A stretch of DNA of 64,000 nt from Gliomastix tumulicola (taxonomy: Eukaryota > Ascomycota > Sordariomycetes > Hypocreales > Bionectriaceae), in contig BCHX01000006.1 of the NCBI GenBank assembly GCA_001599755.1, positions 372,001 through 436,000 of the forward strand. Direction: 5' to 3'. The notes beneath the pieces were generated by a model. It was not told where the DNA came from, did no database searches, and saw only the letters and a program-made list of their open reading frames with translations. Both the position numbers and the translations under genes were made by a program. This document shows positions 1 to 11,441 of the stretch, piece after piece. The stretch's first letter is position 1. Every line of letters starts with the position of its first letter.

Positions 1-2898
1 CTCAAACGGCTGCACGACATGGAAAACATCTGCCGAAGGTGGTATGTACTTTGAATGGTCTTCGCTGCCCGCCGCCCTGGCACAGAATTTGGAGAAGCCC
101 TGGACCCTGCTGCTCCGTTGCCATAAAAAAACAGGTCTTCGGCGACTCGGAGAAAACCTGCTGAAGAAGAAGGGCCCGTGAGCAGAAATGCTCGGCAATC
201 GGGGGGAGGCGGTTGTTCCCCTGCCCAGCCGCTCCACACGCACGAATGCATGAGGCTCAGTCTGTATGACTGGTGAAATTTCCCATCTCCCCCGCCAAGT
301 CTCAGTGGCTGCCGCGCCGTTCTTCTTCTTCCCAGCCGGCCCTCATACATAAGACACGCACCTGGTCCGGCTCTCGAGAGCATGAAATATATACCTCACG
401 TCTCACCTATCACCATGATCCCTCTCTCTCTCTCTCTCTCTCTCTCGCAGGCCTATCCCAGGCATCGCCGTGGTCCAGACCGTCAGCCGTGTTTTCTGGC
501 TCGAAATAAGCATACCCCCTCGAATCCGGGGGCGCTGTCCACTGGGGGGGTTCGATAACTTTGGAGGGCCGCGCGGGCAAGGGGGAGATCATACAATAGT
601 CTCGCCACTCCAGCGAGGAGAAAAATCCGCCCGCCCGCAAAAATGAGCAGCCGCCGTCGCGCACATCCTCCACTGACTATTGGCACACTTGTTGTTGGTG
701 CGCTGGACGCGCGCGCTGCACAGAGAGAGAGAGAGGGCCCTGAGACTATTGACGGGGAGTGACGGGTGGCGGGGTTAGCAGTGTTTCTTTCCACTGAGGA
801 GCTGAAAGTCCAGCAAGTCCAGCGGGCTAACAAAAGGTTCATTGCCCACTCACTGCTGGGGGAGGGACACACTAACGAAACTAGAAAATGCGCCGTGCCC
901 CTCTCCGTCTCTTCACGACGTGTTAGCAGGTTTGCTAGCGTTGGCCAGTGAGAAACAGGGACTCGTCAGCACTGTCCATCGGCGACAGCAGTGCCGATTC
1001 CAAGAAAAACCGAAGCAGCAGGTTGCAAGACCTCGGTAGTCGTCCTTGGCCCAGCGATATAGGCCCAGGGAAAGGGGGATATTACGCGGCCCTCCGATGG
1101 TGGCGCACTGCGCATCGTGAACCCCTCTCCAAAATGAAACCCAAGAATGCAACGCTGTTTGTCTGTCTATAGAACGCAACTGCCGGGCGCATGTTCAGGT
1201 TAGAATGAATAGAGAGTCTGGGGCGGGTGGCTCAGTCGGTCAGCGAGCAGGTGGGCGTGAAACAGCTTGGTCGTCTCATCACGACAATGCGCTTCTCGCG
1301 ACGATTGCGGCCAAGGTCCAGAATTCAGATGCTCCGTGATCTGCCAGGGGGGGGCATACCCTGGTCAACTTTCGATGCAGGTACATGAGTCGGTGACTCG
1401 CATGAGGAGTCGAGACCCTGTGTCCGGCCTTGTTGCCTGCCTTCCTTGGTTCTTATCTTTTTCCCTGTCTCTCTCTCTCTCTCTCTCCCTCTAAATTTCT
1501 TCACTTCTACCCTAGAAAGTATTCCAGTTTTCGCCTGGAGAAACACATCTTTCTGCGGAAGATTAGTGCCTGGTAGGGCCAAAACTTCCGCAAGTTCGGA
1601 TGGACCCCATGCTCTGGAGACCCGAACGAGCTGCTGCACTGGGAATGGCTGGCTCAAAACGCGGAGAGCCGGTCTGCAGATCCCTGCTCTTCTCCGTTAA
1701 ATGAGAGGGGATCTACTGGACGAAGTGGGAAGCACCATGTGGGGGAGGGAATGTTCTGCAACGACTGGAATGGAATCAGCTTGCAGTTGCACCGCTGTCT
1801 TCTTGGAAGCAGACGGAATTTGCCCATGAGGGATGGAAATGAGACTGGAGTGTGCCCCCTCTCCCCCCTCACGCGGAGAGCGAGGCCGCATGAGGGAAGC
1901 AGGCCGCACAGCCAGTCTTGAAACGGGATGGTTATCTCACCAGCGTGGCAGGTTTCCGGATGCCGTGCTTGGAGAGTGAGTGTCTTGCACGTGGGCGTCA
2001 TGCAGGTAACTCCTTTGCCACATGGTCGAGCTGGCTGCGCCGCTGGAGTCTCGGGGAGGTGTCTCTGCTTGCTGGGCCTTGAGGCCCGTCGCTGGTGAGT
2101 GACCTTTAAGGATAGAACAGAGATGTGTACGGTGGTAATGTGTGCTGTCTCGCTTGGAAAGACTCCGCATCTCGTCAGCCAACTCCTCACCGAGTCGTGG
2201 CCTTCTCCTCACACGCTCGCTTCGAACTGCCGTCCTCGTACCAAGGCCGACTTCCAATATTTGCCACTATAGCTTCGTCACTATCATATCTGCCAATCAG
2301 CCTCCATCCCAGCCCACCGTCACGACCGCCCGGCCATCGCCCAAAGCAATCAAAGGGTCCTCCCCACCAATATCAAGCACCCGTACTCGTGCAGTGCCCC
2401 TGTGGCATTGAGCTCTCCCAACACATCAGCTGTTTCCCGCCGCAGCCCGGGGCCATAGCAGCCGCAAATAAACCGGTGATTCAGCAACGCCCAGAGTAAG
2501 TAGCGGCTCTCTGACAGCGGAGTCCTGACTCGTGAGGCCTCGCCGCTCAGCCCGGTCACTGCGGCTATCCGATTTCCCTTCCCCTACCAAACCCACTCAT
2601 GCTGCTCGTGCCACTCTCCTGCGGCTGGTCCACCACGTTTTTGACAGTCTTCGCTCTCTCTTCGCGTCTTTCTGCTGCTGCCATCGCGTATCCTTTTCCT
2701 TGAAGCATCATTTTGCCTCATCGGTGGGGTCGGCCACGCTCGTTAAATATCTACTCCGGCCCTTCTGGCCTCTGTCCTTCCTCCCTTTCTCTCCTCGCGC
2801 AATTGAGCACCTCTCCCACTCGTGTCCCTCCTTTGACCACAGCTCAATCCGTCCTTTTCCACTTGATTATCTTCTTCTATTTTCTGCCGCCAATCACA
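1..2898. other. Long non-coding stretch upstream of the FAD oxidase
   Basis: No reading frame here looks coding: the open frames are short, overlap on both strands and have low-complexity composition. It holds CT tracts at 422-446 and 1468-1487, a GA tract at 722-735, and becomes strongly C/T-rich from about 2560 to 2890, which is usual just upstream of highly expressed fungal genes. It probably contains the promoter and leader of the oxidase starting at 2899, and perhaps the end of a neighbour off the left edge. Confidence 0.6.
422..446. repeat. (CT)n microsatellite
   Basis: Twelve and a half perfect CT units. A second tract of about ten units lies at 1468-1487 and a GA tract at 722-735. 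No function is implied. Confidence 0.95.
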
Positions 2899-4699
2899 AT
2901 GAAGGGTGCTGTCGCTGCGGCTCTCCTCGTCGCCGGCCACGCGGCCGCGGCTACCAAGAGCCCCCAATGCCACTGTGTATGTCGTCGTAACTCTGCTGGT
3001 GCATGTCCTCGTCAATCCTCGCGCCTACTGACCCCCTCTCTCCCGCAGTGCTCTGCTCTGGCTGCCCACCCCGAGCTCGAGGGCAAGATCTACCTCCCCG
3101 ACGACAGCCGCTACGACCTCCGTCTCACCACGTACTACTCGGCCAATGCTGCCCTTCACCCCTGGTGCATGGTCCTGCCTGAGAGCACGCAGGATGTGTC
3201 GCTGATCGCGAGCACGCTGAGCTCCAACGGCTGCCCGTTCGGCATGCGCAGCGGCGCGCACTCGGCGTGGCAGGGCGCCAACGGCATCCAGGACGGCGTG
3301 ACTGTTGACTTCTGTACGTGAAATGGCTGGCGACTTGGATGTGTGCGCTCGGGATTCATGAAGCTGATTGATTGGTGAAACAAGCCTACCTCAACGCGAC
3401 GACGTACGACCCCGAGACGAAGCTCGCGTCGATCCAGCCCGGCTCTGACTGGGGCCACGTCTACACGGCGCTGAATGACTACGGCGTCGCTGCTGTTGGT
3501 GGCCGTGCCTCTGTCGTCGGCGTCGGTGGCTTCACGACCGGCGGTGGTGTATGTGCCTTGCTCCCCCTCCCCCCTCCCTTGTTTGTCTGTATGCCGGTAC
3601 ACGGGCGCGCCTCTGACCACCCACTCACTTGCAGTACTCCTTCCACACCAACGCGCGCGGCTTCGCTGCCGACAACGTCGCCAACTTCGAGGTCGTCCTC
3701 GCCGACGGCAGCATCGTCAACGCCAACGCCGAGGAGAACCACGACCTGTGGAAGTCGCTCAAGGGCGCGTCGGGCAACTTCGGCTTCGTCACCCGCATCG
3801 ACCAGGACGTCGTCGAGTCCAACCAGCTCTGGGGCGGCTTCCTCAACTTCGACCTCGCCGACCGCGAGGCCGTCTTCGACGCCTACATCAACTTCGTCGA
3901 CAACATGCCCAACGACCCGGCCTCGCAGCTCATCGTCTCGGCCCAGTACGCCGCCGGCCAGCGCATCCTGCTGTCCGTCATGTCCAACGTCGACGCCGTC
4001 GAGCTCGCGCCCGCGTTCGACGAGTTCAAGACCATCAGGAACCTGTCCAGCACGCTGTCGACGGGCAACATTGCCGACCTCGTGCCCCAGTTCACCGGTC
4101 CCACGCCTCTAGGTCTCTAGTAAGCCTGCCTGCCTGTTCCCTTCCCACAGTTGTCTCCTAATGCACATACTTGCTGACACTCCCCCCCCAACAGCGCCAA
4201 CTGGATGGCCGGCATGACCGCCCACGACAAGCGCCTCATGACCTTCATGGACGACAAGCACGCCGAGTACGTCGAGCGCATGAAGGCCGCGGCCCCGGAC
4301 TCGGACTTCTCCGTCCTCATCCAGTTCCAGCCCGTGACCCAGTCCATCGTCAACCACTCCCTCGAGCGCGGCGGCAACGTCCTCGGCCTCGAGCACGTCG
4401 TCTCCGAGGACGAGCCCTCGGCCATCATGTGGCTCATCGCCGTCACCGTCGACACCGAGGAGAACCAGGCCAAGATCCACCCGCTCACCCTCGAGTACCG
4501 CGCCGCTGTCGATGCGTATGCCGACGAGATCGGCATCAACAAGGGCTGGCGCTTCCTCAACTACGCCCTTGGCGACCAGGACCCCATCGGCGCCTACGGT
4601 GAGGAGAGCGTCGCGTTTGTCAAGGCGACGGCGCAGAAGTATGATCCTGAGGGTGTGTTCCAGAAGCTCAGGGGTTCTGGCTTCAAGATTCCTGCTTAG
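2899..4699 (+). CDS. Secreted FAD-linked oxidoreductase (PCMH-type FAD-binding domain)
   Basis: Five exons: 2899-2976, 3049-3313, 3385-3548, 3635-4119 and 4195-4699, giving 498 residues, normal for fungal berberine-bridge/6-hydroxynicotine-oxidase-like flavoenzymes. The start is chosen because it opens with a signal peptide (residues 1-18, AALLVAGHAAAA). The FAD domain follows: RSGAHS at about 93-98 holds the His usually joined covalently to FAD in this family, then SVVGVGGFTTGGG and the segment around NFGFVTRI. The second, cysteinyl FAD attachment of bicovalent members is not evident. At the fourth junction the unspliced frame reads TAG; splicing at 4120 turns it into TAC, so the intron is required. 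The family oxidises sugars, alcohols or alkaloid-like substrates with O2; the substrate cannot be told here. Confidence 0.88.
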
Positions 4700-5146
4700 A
4701 TGTGGTGTGGATGATGGGTGCATGTCTGTCTGTCTTACGTTCTTGTGTATTTTTGGATAGATCAATAGAGTGAACGATAGTGCGCGTTGATATACTAGAG
4801 AAGGATTTGGTGTCAACTTGCGTTCCAGTACTTGTGCCACAGTTGCGTGTTCCGAAGAATGAAGCGTATCAGTACGGGCTTAGGTGTCCTGTAGTAATTT
4901 TCCCCCCAGAGACTCACCTACCGCCGTTGCTTCACCAGCCTAAGATGCACCCAGATATTAGAAGTTCGCTCCCAGCAAGAATCATCGTCGCACAAAGCAG
5001 CCGAGCATCATGTCAGCTCTAGGGTAGGGAGCCCAACATGTGCCTCAGCCGCAATTGGGCATCATCCGTCCAGCTTTCATTCTCAATGGAATCAATCCAT
5101 TCATTTCGCTCCCATCAAGAGACGCGCGTCGCGCATTTATTCCACG
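4700..5146. other. Intergenic, oxidase 3' end to BTB gene promoter
   Basis: About 450 bp with no coding-like frame. It should contain the poly(A) region of the oxidase (T/A-rich near 4745-4765) and the promoter of the first BTB gene. No distinct element is recognised. Confidence 0.5.
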
Positions 5147-6181
5147 ATGGCATCTGACGCCTGCCAGACCTTGGAGGCCTGGGACAAGGAGTTCCGCATC
5201 GCGTCCAAGACCGTGAATCCAGCCACCGGCATCCACCGCTCTCTCGGGACTCTCCTCTTCAACGATAGATACTCCGACTTGTGCATCAGCTGCGGCGGTC
5301 GCGAATTCAAGGTCCATCGTGCTATCGTCTGCACGCAGTCTGATTTCTTTGCCAAGGCGTGTGATGGCCCCTTCCTGGTAAGTCTTCTTCCATCCCGAGG
5401 ATCCCTCGTCTCTCACCTTCTGCTTCTGCGCTGCGACAGGTGAGGTGGGCCAGTACTGACGTGAACTGTTATTAACATGCAGGAATCCCAGACTGGCGTG
5501 GTTCGCCTTCCCGAGGACGACCCCCGGATCTTGACCTGCTTCCTGCAGTTCCTCTATACAGGCTCGTACGAGGACAAGGAGCACATACCCTCCGATACCT
5601 CGGCAGAGATGGATCTGGATGAGGAAATCACGGCCCCCTTCACGGAACTCTCACTGCCGGAGAGCGAGCAAGGGAGCGACTTTTCCCCACAGACGTCCGG
5701 CCAGGCACGCACAGAGGAGTACACCGAAGGCTCTGCCATCCCGCTCGACGAGTACTTACACGACGGCGAAGGCAGCGACCTGGAGTGGGAAGGCGACCAG
5801 GGCAGCACCACGGGCGAGGAGTGGGACGGTCTGGAGCGCCCGGAGGAGGACATGTTCACGTCGCTCCGGGTCTACGTCATGGCGGACAAGTTCAACGTCC
5901 CCGGGCTGAAGCGGCTGTCACGCGCCCGGCTCTGGTCGATGCTGCAGCGCGTCTACCTCACGAGCAGCGACCTGCCGGCTCTCGTGGAGGAGCTGTACGA
6001 GACGACGGCCGAGACGGACCGCGCGACACGCGAGATGCCGTGCCGCCTGCTCGCTCCGGCGTTTGCCAAAGGCTGGATTGATATGGCACACATGGAAGAG
6101 GTGATGAGGAGGCAGGGGGGCTTGGCCGTGGGGGTCTTGAAGTTCACCAACATGTATAATAAGTCTACGTCTTACTCGTAA
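5147..6181 (+). CDS. BTB/POZ domain protein, copy 1
   Basis: Two exons, 5147-5377 and 5483-6181, 309 residues. The N-terminal half carries a BTB/POZ signature: LLFNDRYSDLCISCGGREF, then KVHRAIVCTQSDFF and, after the intron, the helix pair around ILTCFLQFLYTGSYED. The BTB fold is interrupted by an acidic, low-complexity insert of roughly 95 residues before it resumes at LRVYVMADKFNVPGLKRLS. Fungal proteins of this type are thought to be protein-interaction adaptors, some for Cullin-3 ligases, but no partner domain (MATH, Kelch) is present. It lies 484 bp upstream of a paralogue with the same layout and the same intron position, so the pair arose by tandem duplication. Confidence 0.85.
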
Positions 6182-6665
6182 ACATGGTGGAAAAGGACGG
6201 GACAAAGAGAGGGGTGGATGGTCTGTAGACACGAGGCGCTGTGACGAACCAACTTGCACAGGGAGTTTTCGGGTGTTCCTATTCGGTCATTTGTGACTGC
6301 CGCAATCTTCCTCTATGTAACTGATGCAAAGACACTCTTTCATGGTGAACTCTATGCCTTGTAATCGATAGCCTTGTCTTTCCTCGCTATCTTTTCTTGG
6401 AATCTAAGCAAGCTTCACTGAGGTTGCTAGAAATTTCCAGATGGCAAACGAGGTTGTGTTTGCTCCGGCCGCACCTCTGCCTCACCCCGGCCTTGCCTCC
6501 TCCACCGCGTGAGAAAACCTATGATTACTCCCCTTCCTCCCGTTCTTCCCTTCCTTCATTCTTTCTTTCCACCTCCCACCACTTTGCGTCTCTCATCTCA
6601 ACCGCTGGCTTCATCGAAAAAGCCTCAGTCCCACAGCCTTTAACCTCTTCCTCCTACATTTCACA
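6182..6665. other. Intergenic between BTB paralogues
   Basis: No gene. The last 130 bp before the second BTB start are strongly pyrimidine-rich (about 6520-6600), a common fungal core-promoter feature. Confidence 0.5.
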
Positions 6666-7733
6666 ATGGAGGCATCGGAAGAGAAGGAGTACATTGTGGC
6701 ATCCATATCCCGCCGCGTGGCCTCGAACAGCGACATTCACAGCGCCCTACAGACCCTCTTCCTCAATGACAAATATACCGACCTTGTCATCGTCTGCGGC
6801 GACCAGAAGCTCAAGGTCCACCGCGCCATTGTCTGCCCGCAGTCCAAGTTCCTCGAGCAGAAATGCGACGGCTCTCACAAGGTACGCTTCGTCTCCATGA
6901 GCTCGTCTCTAATCCATCTGGCCGCAACAAACACGAACAAAGCCTGTAACTTGTGATAGGGTTCTTCCTCCTCCTCCGATATCGTCGACCTCAGCAGCTA
7001 CAGTCTCGACACCGTGAAGCATATGCTCCAGTTCTTGTACACGGGCACGTACGAGGATGGGGCGCACCCAACGATGAGCATCCCTGAGACATTCTCCTTC
7101 GCGGATCTTGCCCTTGTGGATGAGGACGACCGCTCCGACGATGACTGGTGGTCCCCAGAGGACGGATATCCAGAGGATGAGGATATGGGCGAGAATGAGG
7201 ACGAGTGTGTGGGCAAGGATGGTGGTCCTAGAACCCGTTCTTGTACCGAGAGCAAGAAGACGGCCGAGAATGATTCCTCGAATACTGAAGATCATTTGAG
7301 ACTAATCTGGGGCAAGCCAGCGAGCATGAAGACATCCCTAAATGTCTACGTCTTGGCCAAGTACCTCGAGATTCCTGCACTGAAGCAGTTATCTCTAGAC
7401 AAGCTCTGGTCAGGCATGCGTCAAGCGGATCTTGGGGGAAGTAAGTTTCTCAACATATTGGACAAGATATATGGACACACCGACGAGTCGGAACATGTCA
7501 TCCGCGACATACCCGCCCGATTGCTCGCTACAGCCTTCTCCAGAGGCGAGCTGCAACTGGCGGTCATTGAGCCCGTCATGCGGAAGCATGCCGATCTGGC
7601 CATGCGATTCCTTCGGTTCCTGACACAGGTTTGGGATGCTGGATTCGATTTGATGGAGGGCATTGACGAGGAGATCGAGAGCGATGGGGCCAGTGACACG
7701 GATTCTGATGACAGCATGTCTGACGCCGAGTAA
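6666..7733 (+). CDS. BTB/POZ domain protein, copy 2
   Basis: Two exons, 6666-6881 and 6960-7733, 329 residues. The BTB domain starts at about residue 25 with LFLNDKYTDLVIVCGDQKL, then KVHRAIVCPQSKFL, and after the intron HMLQFLYTGTYEDG. As in the upstream paralogue, a long acidic insert (rich in D/E/S, about residues 105-195) splits the domain before LNVYVLAKYLEIPALKQLS. The C-terminal tail is again acidic. Intron position and order of blocks match copy 1, but the sequences have diverged clearly, so the duplication is old. Function unknown beyond protein binding. Confidence 0.85.
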
Positions 7734-8174
7734 TCTGGACTGGTTTCTCATTTCGTTTTTCAGTACGAAGTTTGGGTATGAAGACCAGGGGCCACCATGT
7801 ACAGCTCTACGGACGAAGACGATGGGAGACGGGGATACCTGTCACAAATAGCCATTAAATCAAGCACACTTGGACGCACGACCAATTCCTAACCTTACGT
7901 TGTGACTCCTTCCAGTCCCGGCCAGCTTCGTCGGAGCGGTGGCGGTCGGTGTTATCGGCCAAGTAGCCGAGCGGTGGAGCAGACCCTCAGGCTGCCGGAG
8001 TGATCCGGACGACATCGGAGCCATCCTGGTCGGCATGCGCATTCCGTGATTGATTTCTTGGCTCTGGTCTTTTTTTCGTCTTTTCCGTCGTCGCCGTTGC
8101 GGTTTTGCACTTCCTTCACAACCGCGGAGTTCAATGAGTAAGACCCTTTCCATGAGACCAGCTTCCCCTCGACC
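7734..8174. other. Intergenic, BTB gene to MFS transporter
   Basis: No gene recognised. A stretch at about 7960-8030 resembles a tRNA D-arm but lacks a T-arm and was rejected. The T/C-rich run at 8060-8120 fits a promoter or leader for the transporter. Confidence 0.5.
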
Positions 8175-9710
8175 ATGCGGGATCCTTCCAACCCAGCCAC
8201 GCAGCCAGTCGCTGCGTCTCCCCCGGAGCCACAGCCCGAGACAAACCCGGGAGACCTAGAAAAAGCCATCAGCCGGACCCGAAGCACCAATGCCACGGAC
8301 CTGCCCCCGGAGCTCCCGCCCACGGGCAGCCTCAACCTAGACACCAGTCCCGACGACGACGACAACGACAACGACGGCCTCTCCGTGCGCAGCAGCCGCT
8401 CCCGGTACGAGCGCTTCACGTCCCGGCGCAAGACGCTCATCATGGCCGTCATCTCGTACTGCGGCTTCCTCACGCCGCTCGCGTCGACGGCCGTGCTCGT
8501 CGCCATCCCCGAGGTCGCGGACACGTTCGGCACGAGCGGCGTCGTCATCAACATGTCCAACGGCCTGTTCTTCGTCTTCATGGCGCTGTCGCCGCTGTTC
8601 TGGGGCCCGCTGGCGCAGACGAGCTTCGGGCGGCGGAACGTGTTCATCCTGTCGAGTGTGCTGCTGACGGCGTTCTGTGCGGGCACGGCCGCGGCGCCGA
8701 CGACGGCCGGGTACTTCGTCTTTCGGATGTTGACGGCGTTTCAGGGGACGGCGTACCTCGTGGTGGGGAGCGTGGTGATTGGGGATATCTTCCATCCGTC
8801 GGAGAGGGGGCGGGCGCTGGGCGTGTTCATGACGGGGATCCTCGTTGGGCCGTCGGTGGCGCCGTTGCTGGGCGGTGTGGTCATCACGTACACGAGCTGG
8901 AGGGTCATCTTCTGGGTGCTGACGGGGCTGTGCGCTGTGTCGTCGGTGCTCATCGTCTTCCTCCTCCCAGAGACGATGCCGGAACCCGTAGAGGAGACGT
9001 TCAAGGGGCTCAAGCCGCTGCAGGTCGCAGTGACGGTCGCCAAACTGACCAACCCGTGGAAGGTCCTCCGCCCCCTGCTCTTCTACCCGAACCTCTGGAT
9101 CGCGGCCCTCGCCGTATCGTCCATGATCTGGAACCAGTACTCCCTCCTCACGCCGATCCGGTACGTCATCAACCCGCGCTTCAACCTCACGACGCCTATC
9201 CAGTCGGCGCTCTTCTTCCTCCCGCCCGGCGCAGGCTACCTCGTCGGCGTGCTCTTCGGCGGTCCCTGGTCCGACTTCATCGTGGCGCGGTACACGTCCC
9301 TCCACGGACGACGCATCCCAGAAGACCGTCTCCGGGCAGCAGCACCGCTCATGGCCGTCGCAATCCCGGCTTTTACCATCGTGTACGGGTGGGCGATCGA
9401 CAAGGAGGTCGGGGGCATCCCGCTCGTCGTCGTGAGCATGTTCCTACAAGGGTTCTCGCAGCAGCTCGCCCTGCCGAGCATCAACACGTATCTGGTCGAC
9501 GTGTTCCAGGACAAAGGCGAGAGCAGTGTGGCGGTGGCGGGGAATTACATGTCGCGGTTTTTGTTTGCGGCGGCGGGCACGGCGGCGTGTCTGCCTGCAA
9601 TTGAGGCGATGGGTGTTGGGTGGTTCAGCACGTTGTCAGGGCTGTTTATCAGCGTGACGGCGGTGATGGTGTGGGCGTTGGTGAAGAGGGGTGAGAGTTG
9701 GCGGTCTTGA
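8175..9710 (+). CDS. MFS transporter, DHA1-like (drug:H+ antiporter type)
   Basis: Single exon, 511 residues. A hydrophilic N-terminal tail of about 85 residues, with an acidic DDDDNDND run, precedes about twelve hydrophobic segments. Between TM2 and TM3 is the MFS motif A equivalent (GPLAQTSFGRRN), and TM5 carries the antiporter motif C (GILVGPSVAPLLGG), characteristic of proton-coupled exporters. Such proteins export drugs, toxins or metabolites across the plasma membrane. It is not next to a biosynthetic cluster, so a link to the polyketide cluster 37 kb away is not supported. The start is the first ATG in frame. Confidence 0.88.
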   Translation: MRDPSNPATQPVAASPPEPQPETNPGDLEKAISRTRSTNATDLPPELPPTGSLNLDTSPDDDDNDNDGLSVRSSRSRYERFTSRRKTLIMAVISYCGFLTPLASTAVLVAIPEVADTFGTSGVVINMSNGLFFVFMALSPLFWGPLAQTSFGRRNVFILSSVLLTAFCAGTAAAPTTAGYFVFRMLTAFQGTAYLVVGSVVIGDIFHPSERGRALGVFMTGILVGPSVAPLLGGVVITYTSWRVIFWVLTGLCAVSSVLIVFLLPETMPEPVEETFKGLKPLQVAVTVAKLTNPWKVLRPLLFYPNLWIAALAVSSMIWNQYSLLTPIRYVINPRFNLTTPIQSALFFLPPGAGYLVGVLFGGPWSDFIVARYTSLHGRRIPEDRLRAAAPLMAVAIPAFTIVYGWAIDKEVGGIPLVVVSMFLQGFSQQLALPSINTYLVDVFQDKGESSVAVAGNYMSRFLFAAAGTAACLPAIEAMGVGWFSTLSGLFISVTAVMVWALVKRGESWRS

Positions 9711-10080
9711 GCCTGACTCCAGGGTCGTATTTCGATGATGATTTCATGATGACTTAGAATGATACCTTTAAAAGATCTTGGATATAGAGATAGAAGACGC
9801 TCTGGCGCATGATAATTTAATTGGACGAGTTGTGAAGCAATGAACTGATAAAAGAGGTTGTTGATTGGTCTGGGTACAGGTTAGCACCTCTCCTTGAGGT
9901 CTAGGTTTGGGCACGAAGTGACACAATTGTGCCCGAGTTTATGTCACCTTTTACAGTGACGTGGAGTTATCGATAACGAAGAAGTGGGGACATAGAATCC
10001 CCCAAGCTCCAGCTCCAGGGCAAACATTCAGAGCTTCACCACCAGCACGCCTCGGTTCCTGCTCTCCCCTCTCCGCCACG
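9711..10080. other. Intergenic, MFS transporter to chitinase
   Basis: No gene. A short inverted repeat (GGGCAC, 14-nt spacer, GTGCCC) lies at 9909-9934; it may be chance or a transcription-factor half-site pair. Confidence 0.4.
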
Positions 10081-11441
10081 ATGCTGCTGTTTCGAATCTG
10101 GGAGAGCTTCTTAGCATCTGCGGCCCTTGCTATGGCCTCCTCACCCGTAGGAGCCGCAGCAGGCGGCCACAACATCGTCATGTACCTCACCGGGTAGGCA
10201 GCACCCTCCCCCCTCGCGCCCTGCAGGCTCGCCCAGCTAACCTCTGCCTCTTCTCGCAAGCCAGCACCCCGTGATTCCCTCCCGCGAGATCGCCGCGCCC
10301 ATCACGCACGTCATTCTCGCGTTCCTCCGCTCCGAAGTCTTCCACGCAGAACGGCTGCCGACCGACGCCTCCGACTACCCGCTCTTCATGAGCGTCGACG
10401 ACGTTCGAACGCACTTCGAGCCGGATACAAAGGTCATGGTCGCCATTGGCGGATGGGGCGACTCGACGGGCTTCGAGGCGGCGGCGAAAGACGACACATC
10501 ACGGAAGCGGTGGGCAGCGCAGGTCAAGACCATGGTTGATCTGACGGGCGCAGACGGCGTGGACATGGACTGGGAATATCCTGGGTAACGACTCACCTCT
10601 CATCCTGCCTTACTACCTTTTCCTGTCCCCTCGACATCCGGGCTGACACCACGTTCTTCTCAGAGGAAACCGCGACGACTACAAGATCATCCCCAACTCG
10701 GAGCGCGAGTGGGAAATCGGAGCCTTCGTCCTGCTGCTGCAGGAGCTCCGCGCCGCCCTCGGACCGCACAAGCTGCTCTCGGTCGCCGTCCCTAGTCAGG
10801 AGGTCGACCTGGTGGCCTTCACGCCGTCCACGACGCCGCGCATCTCGGAGCACGTCGACTTCATCAACGTCATGGCCTACGAGCTCATGAACCGACGCAA
10901 CACGGAGATCATCCACGCTACGGGCGTGCAGGGTTCCAGGGCGGCGGTGCAGCGATACATGGACCGCGGGGCGCCGGCGCGCAAGATCAACCTCGGCTTG
11001 CCGTACTACCTGAAGTGGTACCGCACCGAGGCCGGCTGCGATCCGACGAAGCCGCTCGGGTGCCCGGCGCTGCTCATGGAAGACCCTGAAACGGGGGCCG
11101 ACCTCGGTAGGACGGGGGGCTTCAGCTGGCACGACGAGACGCCGGGGGAGCTCGTCGCGTCGTTTGCGCGCGCGCGGAGCGAGGGGTTCTATGATGGGGA
11201 CGATGGCAGCTACGGATTCTGGGACGGGGAGGAAAGGCTGTGGTGGTCGTACGATACGCCGCGGAGCATCCGGACGAAGATGGCGGAGGTTGTTGGGGGG
11301 CTGGGGCTGGGTGGTGTGTTTGCGTGGGGGCTTGGTGAGGATGCGCCTGGGTTTGAGCATCTGATGGCGACGACGGAGGGGATCGGGGCGTTGGGGGAGA
11401 GCTACAACGGTGTTAAGGACGCTGTTAAGGACGAGCTGTGA
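10081..11441 (+). CDS. Secreted chitinase-like glycoside hydrolase, family 18
   Basis: Three exons, 10081-10193, 10261-10584 and 10664-11441, 404 residues. The ATG at 10081 is preferred over an in-frame one at 9961 because it opens with a signal peptide (ending near SSPVGAAAGG). The barrel shows the GH18 landmarks: KVMVAIGGWG (SxGG strand) and the catalytic DGVDMDWEYPG at 136-146, with DxxDxDxE intact and E143 as the acid/base. Later come INVMAYE and GLPYYLKWY (Y-motif), and FAWGLGED near the C-terminus. There is no chitin-binding module. The family hydrolyses beta-1,4-GlcNAc bonds; a role in wall remodelling or scavenging is inferred. Confidence 0.87.

Noticed and set aside
2..181. Open frame touching the left edge, about 59 codons
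   Set aside because: Composition is unremarkable, no family is recognised and there is no support for an exon; too short to call.
1223..1270. TGGCTCAGTCGGT resembling a Pol III A box
   Set aside because: No B box or cloverleaf can be formed in the following 80 bases.
7955..8030. tRNA-like sequence (AGCCGAGCGGT followed by CAGACCCTCAGGCTG)
   Set aside because: It resembles a Leu/Ser tRNA D-arm and anticodon arm, but the anticodon-loop U33 is missing, the stem mispairs and there is no T-arm (GGTTCGANTCC) downstream.
8175..9710. MFS exporter as the missing transporter of the polyketide cluster
   Set aside because: It is 37 kb from the cluster with many unrelated genes between; no evidence of linkage.
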